Shown here: in pieces, positions 59,634 to 64,000 of the stretch
How positions within the stretch are numbered: position 1 is the stretch's first letter
Layout of the letters: each line of letters opens with the position of its first letter
From: Candidatus Fredericiella danica
GTDB taxonomy: Bacteria > Chloroflexota > Anaerolineae > Caldilineales > Caldilineaceae
Assembly (NCBI GenBank): GCA_016713335.1
Contig: JADJPH010000030.1
Location: 1 to 64,000 of the forward strand
DNA: 64,000 bases
Direction of reading: 5' to 3'
The notes under the pieces: model-generated
What the model saw: only the letters and a program-made list of their open reading frames with translations
Told to the model about the DNA's origin: nothing
Databases searched by the model: none
Program-made: the position numbers and the translations under genes

Positions 59634-59675
59634 CTCAGCATTCCCCGGCTTTCCAAAGAGCCGGGGAATGCTGAG
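59634..59675 (+). terminator. Perfect 17-bp intercistronic hairpin
   Basis: CTCAGCATTCCCCGGCT (59634-59650) is perfectly complementary to AGCCGGGGAATGCTGAG (59659-59675), with an 8-base loop TTCCAAAG. No T tract follows, so it may act less as a terminator than as an RNA-stabilising or attenuating element that keeps binding-protein expression above that of the ATPase and permeases. The rest of 59578-59818 shows no gene. Confidence 0.8.
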
Positions 59676-59818
59676 GCAAATGAAGAACGTCGCTCAGATC
59701 ACATGATCTGGCGGATGAACGCCCTAAGTCAGCCCAATGAAAGCGTGGAAAGCTCCATCCGAACGATTGGAACTGGATTGTTCCAGCGGGCAGGCTGGTC
59801 AGCTTGTTTGAGGATGCC

Positions 59819-61381
59819 ATGCCACAATCAGCGCTCACCGATCTTCCAAAACCGATCCTTTCACTCCAAGATATTCATAAACGATTCGGCGGCATTCAGG
59901 CGCTGGCCGGCGTATCCTTTGACCTGCGGCCTGGCGAAGTTCATGCCCTCGTGGGTGAAAATGGCGCGGGCAAGTCAACCTGATCAAAATCATCACCGGC
60001 GCCAACCTGCCCGATGCCGGGACCATTACCGTCGGCGACGCCGAGTATGGTGGTTTGTCCCGTTGCAGGCACGCCAGCTTGGCATTGCGGCAGTCTATCA
60101 AGAATTCAATCTGCTGCGCGATATGTCGGCAGCCGAAAACATATTTCTCTCCGCACCCCCGGTCAACCGTGCCGGTCTGATCGACACACGGCTACGTGCC
60201 AGTCAGGCCACCGAGTTGCTTGAGCGGCTGGGTGCGCAACATCATGTCGATCCCAACGAACTAGCCAAGAATCTCACGGTCGGCGAGCAGCAGATCGTTG
60301 AAATTGCCAAGGCGCTGGCTGCAAACGCAAGAATCCTGATCATGGATGAACCGTCGGCGGTGCTGCCCAGCCGTGATCTTGACCGGCTCTTCGCCGTCAT
60401 CAAGGCGCTGCGCGAGCAGGGGCACGGGATCATCTATATCTCGCACCGTCTCAACGAAATTTTCGAACTGGCCGATCGCGTCACGGTGTTGAAAGATGGC
60501 CACAGTGTGGCAACGCTCGACGTTGCCGGCACCACCAACAGCCAGTTGATCCGTTTAATGGTGGGGCGCGAATTAACGGACATGTATCCGCCCGCCCAGC
60601 CCAGGTTCGGCGATGTGCTGCTGGAGTTGAATCACCTGGGCGTCGAGCATGTGGTGTCGGATGTAAGTTTTCAAGTGCGCGCCGGTGAGATCGTCGGGCT
60701 GGCGGGTCTTGGCGGCAGTGGGCGCACCACGATTGCGCGCGCTGGTTGGCCTGGGGCAGATTACTGGCGGCGAAGTTCGCTACCTGGGAAAGCCAGTCAA
60801 GGTCTCCAGCGCCTGGGCACAACAGCCGGCGTGGTCCTGATTCCAGAAGATCGCAAGGCCTTTGGCTTGATCCTGGATCAAAGTGTGCGCTTCAATATTG
60901 CGCTGCCCAATCTCCTGCGCCTCAGCCACTGGCAGATGATCTTGAAGCGTTTTGAACGCCAGCCGGTCATGGCAGCCATCCAAAATATGCAAGTGAAGCC
61001 TGCTGCGCCCGACCTTCCTGCCGGCAATTTGAGCGGTGGCAATCAACAAAGGTGGTCATTGCCAAATGGTTGATGACCCAACCCCGCGTGATCATCTTTG
61101 ATGAGCCCACGCGCGGCATCGATATCGGCGCCAAGGCCGAAATTTACCAACGCATTCGCGCACTCTCAGAGCAGGGCGTTGGCATTATCATGGCATCTTC
61201 CGAGTTGCCCGAGCTATTGGGCATGAGCGACCGCATCGTGGTGATGCACGAAGGCCGGGTCAGCGGCGAACTTGCCCGGGCCGATGCCACGGAAGAGTCC
61301 ATTATGCATCTGGCCACGGCGTCATCCGATGTTGCCGGGACCGGGCAGGCGCAGCATGCAGAGGAGCGACAGCCATCATGA
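59819..61381 (+). CDS. RbsA-type sugar ABC transporter ATPase (about five frameshifts)
   Basis: ATG 59819 follows GAGG and begins MPQSALTDLPKPILSLQDIH. The first ABC domain has ALVGENGAGKST (Walker A), then a shift near 59978, IKIITGANLPDAGTITVGDA, another near 60050, and LTVGEQQIVEIAKALA with ILIMDEPSAVLPSRD. The second domain starts VVSDVSFQVRAGEIVGLAGL and GGSGRTTIARA (degenerate Walker A). Shifts near 60745 and 60828 surround VLIPEDRKAFGLILDQSVRF, and one near 61055 separates LPAGNLSGGNQQR from VIAKWLMTQPRVIIFDEPTR. About 520 residues, two fused ABC domains as in RbsA. It powers the two downstream permeases. Confidence 0.9.
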
Positions 61382-62382
61382 GCGTCTCAACCAGTGTAGC
61401 GAACACCGCATCGGCGGTTACGCGCCCCAACCCGTGGCGCAAATTTGTCCGCAACAACGGCTCGGTGATCTTGATCTATGCCATCATCATTGTGCTGGCC
61501 GGCATTGCATCGATCTTTTCCGACCGTTTCTTAACCCCCTCCAATCTACTCAACATTGCACGACAATCCATCGTGCTGGGTTTACTGGCAATTGGACAGA
61601 CCCTCGTGCTGTTGACCGGTGGCATGGATATCTCCTCGGAACAGGTCTCGCGCCTGGTAGGCTTGACCGTGGCGACGATCTTCGCTGCCAATGCCAGTAA
61701 TCCGGCGTTGATTCTGCCTTTGATTCTGCTGGGCGTCGTGATGGGCGCCGTGCTGGGCGGTATCAATGGGTTGTTGATCACGCACGCATGCGGTGCCGTT
61801 CATCATCACCTTTGGCGTCGCGTTCTTGCTGCGCGGGATCAACCTGGCGATTTCGACCACCCCGATCCGCGGCATTCCCAGCGAATACCTCCAGATTTAT
61901 GATGCCAAGATTGGGATCGTGCCGGTCAACGTCATTGTGATGGCGTTCCTCTGGTACGGCCTCTGGTTGTTCACCACGCGCATGCGCTGGGGACGCAACA
62001 TCTATGCGGTGGGCGGCTCAGAGCGGATCGCCCGGTTGGCGGGGATTCGCGTGAACTGGACCGTTGCCTCGGCCTATATCCTCAGTTCCGTTTTTGCGGC
62101 GTGCGCCGGGCTGTTTCTCCTGGCGCGCTCGGCGTGGGTGACCCCAACGCCGCAGATGGCATGACATTTCAATCGTTCGTGGCGGCCGCTGTCGGTGGCA
62201 TCAGCCTCTACGGTGGTCGGGGTTCAATCTGGGGAACGCTCGGTGGCGTGATCCTGTTGACCTTGCTGGCCAACTTCTTCAATCTGATGCAGGTCAACAT
62301 CTTCTACCAACAGTTGTTGTTAGGCGCTATCGTCTTGATCGCAGTCGCCGCCTACAAGTCAAAATCATTGGGGTCGTTATGA
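61378..62382 (+). CDS. RbsC-type ABC transporter permease 1 (two frameshifts)
   Basis: ATG 61378 overlaps the ATPase stop (ATGA). Membrane segments include SVILIYAIIIVLAGIASIFS, SIVLGLLAIGQTLVLLTGGM with DISSEQVSRLVGL (the RbsC-type GGIDLS region), and LILPLILLGVVMGAVLGGIN. A shift near 61790 leads to PFIITFGVAFLLRGINLAIS and IYAVGGSERIARLAGIRVNW; another near 62150 leads to TFQSFVAAAVGGISLYGGRG and SIWGTLGGVILLTLLANFFN. About 335 residues and ten predicted segments. Its stop overlaps the next permease. Confidence 0.9.
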
Positions 62383-63383
62383 AATCAGCATCTGCGCAAA
62401 CAGCGGTCATCGGGAGGGTATCCGGTTTTCGGCCGTCGCCGCGCTTTGTCCGCAGCGTTGACCTGGCAGGCCAATGGGCGGCGCCGATCATGATTCTGCT
62501 GGTGGTGAGTGTCGCCGCTATCTTTGCTCCCGCCTTCTTTGTGCCGGCCAATCTGCGCACGATTTCGATTCAGGTCGCCGTGCTCGGCGTCGTGGCGCTT
62601 GGCCAGACGCTGGTGTTGCTGACACGCTCGATCGATATGTCGGTCAGCGCCGTGCTGGCGCTAGGGGCTGTGATCGTTGTCCAGACCCAGAGCGGCAACT
62701 CGATTGCGCTGGCGCTCGTGCAGGCGTTGATCGTGGCGGCGGTGATCGGGTTGGCAAACGGTCTATTGGTGGCCAAACGCCACGTGCCGCCCTTCGTGGC
62801 GACCTTCGGCATGTTGGTCTTTGTGCAGGGCGCGCGCCTGGCCTATACCAAGGGTCAGGCCAGTGGCACGGTGCCGGAACTGCTGCGCCAGATCAGCATC
62901 GATCAAGTGGGACCCGTGCCGGCGGCACTCATTGTCTGGCTGGTCGTCAATGCGCTTGTTTTCTTCGTGCTGCAATATACCCGCTTTGGCCGTTGGGTGT
63001 ACGCAGTAGGCGGCAATCCGGGTGCGGCGCGCTACGCAGGTATCAATGTCGATTGGGTGCTGATCGGCGCCCACATCGTCTGCTCTTTGTTTGCGATCCT
63101 GGGTGGCTTGTTGCTCAGCGGCTACATCGGTTATGTGGATTTACGCTTAGGCGCCGACTACAACATGAACTCCATCGCCGCGGCGGTCGTCGGCGGCACC
63201 ACCTTTGCAGGCGGCAAGGGCAACATCTTTGGGACCGCAGCCGGTGTGATCCTGCTCGTGATGTTGCTGAACCTGGTGGTTGTGTTGGGTCTGCCAATCC
63301 ATTGGCAATATGCGATGCAGGGTGTTGTCCTTGTCCTGGCAACGGCCTTACAAGGGTTCCGCCAGTTCCTGTTATCCCGCTGA
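62379..63383 (+). CDS. RbsC-type ABC transporter permease 2
   Basis: 334 residues, intact, ATG overlapping the preceding stop (ATGA). Features include APIMILLVVSVAAIFAPAFF, VAVLGVVALGQTLVLLTRSI with DMSVSAVLALGAVIVVQTQ, PPFVATFGMLVFVQGARLAY, FGRWVYAVGGNPGAARYAGI and AAAVVGGTTFAGGKGNIFGT, all diagnostic of the ribose/AI-2/nucleoside-type permease family. It should form a heterodimer with permease 1 and take solutes delivered by the ribose-type half of the fused binding protein. Confidence 0.95.
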   Translation: MKSASAQTAVIGRVSGFRPSPRFVRSVDLAGQWAAPIMILLVVSVAAIFAPAFFVPANLRTISIQVAVLGVVALGQTLVLLTRSIDMSVSAVLALGAVIVVQTQSGNSIALALVQALIVAAVIGLANGLLVAKRHVPPFVATFGMLVFVQGARLAYTKGQASGTVPELLRQISIDQVGPVPAALIVWLVVNALVFFVLQYTRFGRWVYAVGGNPGAARYAGINVDWVLIGAHIVCSLFAILGGLLLSGYIGYVDLRLGADYNMNSIAAAVVGGTTFAGGKGNIFGTAAGVILLVMLLNLVVVLGLPIHWQYAMQGVVLVLATALQGFRQFLLSR

Positions 63384-63464
63384 TCTGATCAACGACCGGC
63401 ACGCCTGCGGGAGTCTGAGGAAAAATCGATTGTCCGGTCTGTCTATGACCCGCGGAGGTTCTGA

Positions 63465-64000
63465 ATGAGTCTAGAAATATTCTTGCAGACAATCATCAAC
63501 GGCCTATTCACAGGCTCGATCTATGCGCTCGTTGCGATCGGCTTGACGCTAATCTATGGCGTCATGGTGATCTTGAACTTCGCCCACGGCGAGTTCCTGA
63601 TGTTGGGCATGTACGTGGCGTACGGGATGTTCTCGCTGTTTGGCATGGATCCTTACCTCTCGATCCCGGTGGCGGTGGCGCTCATGTTCGGCCTGGGGGC
63701 ATTGATTCAATCCGGTCTGGTGCAGCATGTGCTCGATGCGCATCCCCTGAACCAGATCATTCTGCTGCTGGGTGTCTCCACCCTGCTGATCGGCCTGGTG
63801 CAGTTCTTCTTGACGGCCGAACCGAAGGTGATCCGTGTGCCGTATGAGACCTCGGTCTTTGTGCTGGGCGGGCTGCGCTTCAGCATCCCGCGCTCGATTG
63901 CGTTCCTGTCGGCCATGATCGTTTCGTTGCTGCTCTACCTGTTCTTAATGAAGACACGCATCGGCACGGCCATTCGCGCCACTTCACAGTCGCGGCAGGC
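63465..64000 (+). CDS. LivH-type branched-chain amino-acid/amide ABC permease, 3' end outside window
   Basis: ATG 63465 with GGAGG seven bases upstream; the frame runs off the right edge after about 178 codons. The start SLEIFLQTIINGLFTGSIYA, LVAIGLTLIYGVMVILNFAH with GEFLMLGMYVAYGMF is the hallmark of LivH/UrtB permeases (NFAHGEF). LNQIILLLGVSTLLIGLVQF and LFLMKTRIGTAIRATSQSRQ follow. It belongs to a different importer family from the preceding RbsC-type genes and matches the Liv-type half of the fused binding protein. LivM, LivG and LivF would be expected beyond the window. Confidence 0.95.
   Translation, partial: MSLEIFLQTIINGLFTGSIYALVAIGLTLIYGVMVILNFAHGEFLMLGMYVAYGMFSLFGMDPYLSIPVAVALMFGLGALIQSGLVQHVLDAHPLNQIILLLGVSTLLIGLVQFFLTAEPKVIRVPYETSVFVLGGLRFSIPRSIAFLSAMIVSLLLYLFLMKTRIGTAIRATSQSRQ

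Overview
The window looks like a chromosomal segment of a Chloroflexota bacterium, most likely from the Anaerolineae or Caldilineae (inference). Support: high-GC coding sequence, surface lipoproteins with TPTPTATPT-type linkers, substrate-binding proteins with PAAAPAEG-type linkers behind a lipobox, zinc-ribbon/FHA/VWA/kinase gene clusters and several transporter and carbamoyltransferase paralogues. No rRNA, tRNA, phage module, transposase or CRISPR array was recognised.

The sequence quality is uneven. More than thirty genes or gene parts continue in a shifted frame after a single-base change, often in short homopolymers, and two genes carry an in-frame stop. Between about 5.5 and 10.25 kb the consensus collapses into G- and C-homopolymers; remnants of a secreted PQQ-type sugar dehydrogenase are still readable there. 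I treat most broken genes as probably intact genes with sequencing errors and give one span for each.

Layout. 1-5.5 kb: VOC protein, Doc/AbrB toxin-antitoxin pair, DinB protein, SIS-domain hexuloisomerase, a gene with its 3' end tandemly duplicated, a UDG-like protein, a membrane protein and an AlkZ/YcaQ-type DNA glycosylase. 5.5-10.4 kb: corrupted region. 10.4-14.2 kb: two convergent GH13 amylase-family enzymes. 14.2-16.7 kb: dispersed hairpin repeats, a PadR regulator with an O-methyltransferase, and an orphan nucleotidyltransferase. 16.8-26.6 kb: a ten-gene same-strand cluster of PP2C phosphatase, zinc-ribbon protein, two VWA proteins, two FHA proteins, two Ser/Thr kinases, an SH3b lipoprotein and a membrane-anchored protein, resembling an expanded TerY-P-type phospho-signalling system. 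26.6-31 kb: hairpin repeats, a small secreted protein with DxDxDG motifs, and an unknown two-gene operon. 31-39.2 kb: a type I restriction system (hsdM, hsdS, hsdR) with an RHH/HNH module inserted on the opposite strand.

39.5-64 kb: a metabolic island. Sixteen genes run in one direction: carbamoyltransferase, carbamate kinase, allantoinase, ureidoglycine aminohydrolase, a FixC/FixX/EtfB/EtfA electron-transfer set, an FAD amine oxidoreductase, a second (knotted) carbamoyltransferase, gcvH/P/T, a divergent carbamate-kinase paralogue, and a histidine-kinase/response-regulator pair that has lost phosphotransfer residues. Divergent from it is an ABC uptake locus whose binding protein fuses a Liv-type and a ribose-type binding domain, followed by an RbsA-type ATPase, two RbsC-type permeases and a LivH-type permease. 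My reading is that the island takes up and ferments purine-derived ureides and amino acids, gaining ATP through carbamoyl phosphate and carbamate kinase and moving electrons through ETF; the pathway and substrates are inferred from gene content.
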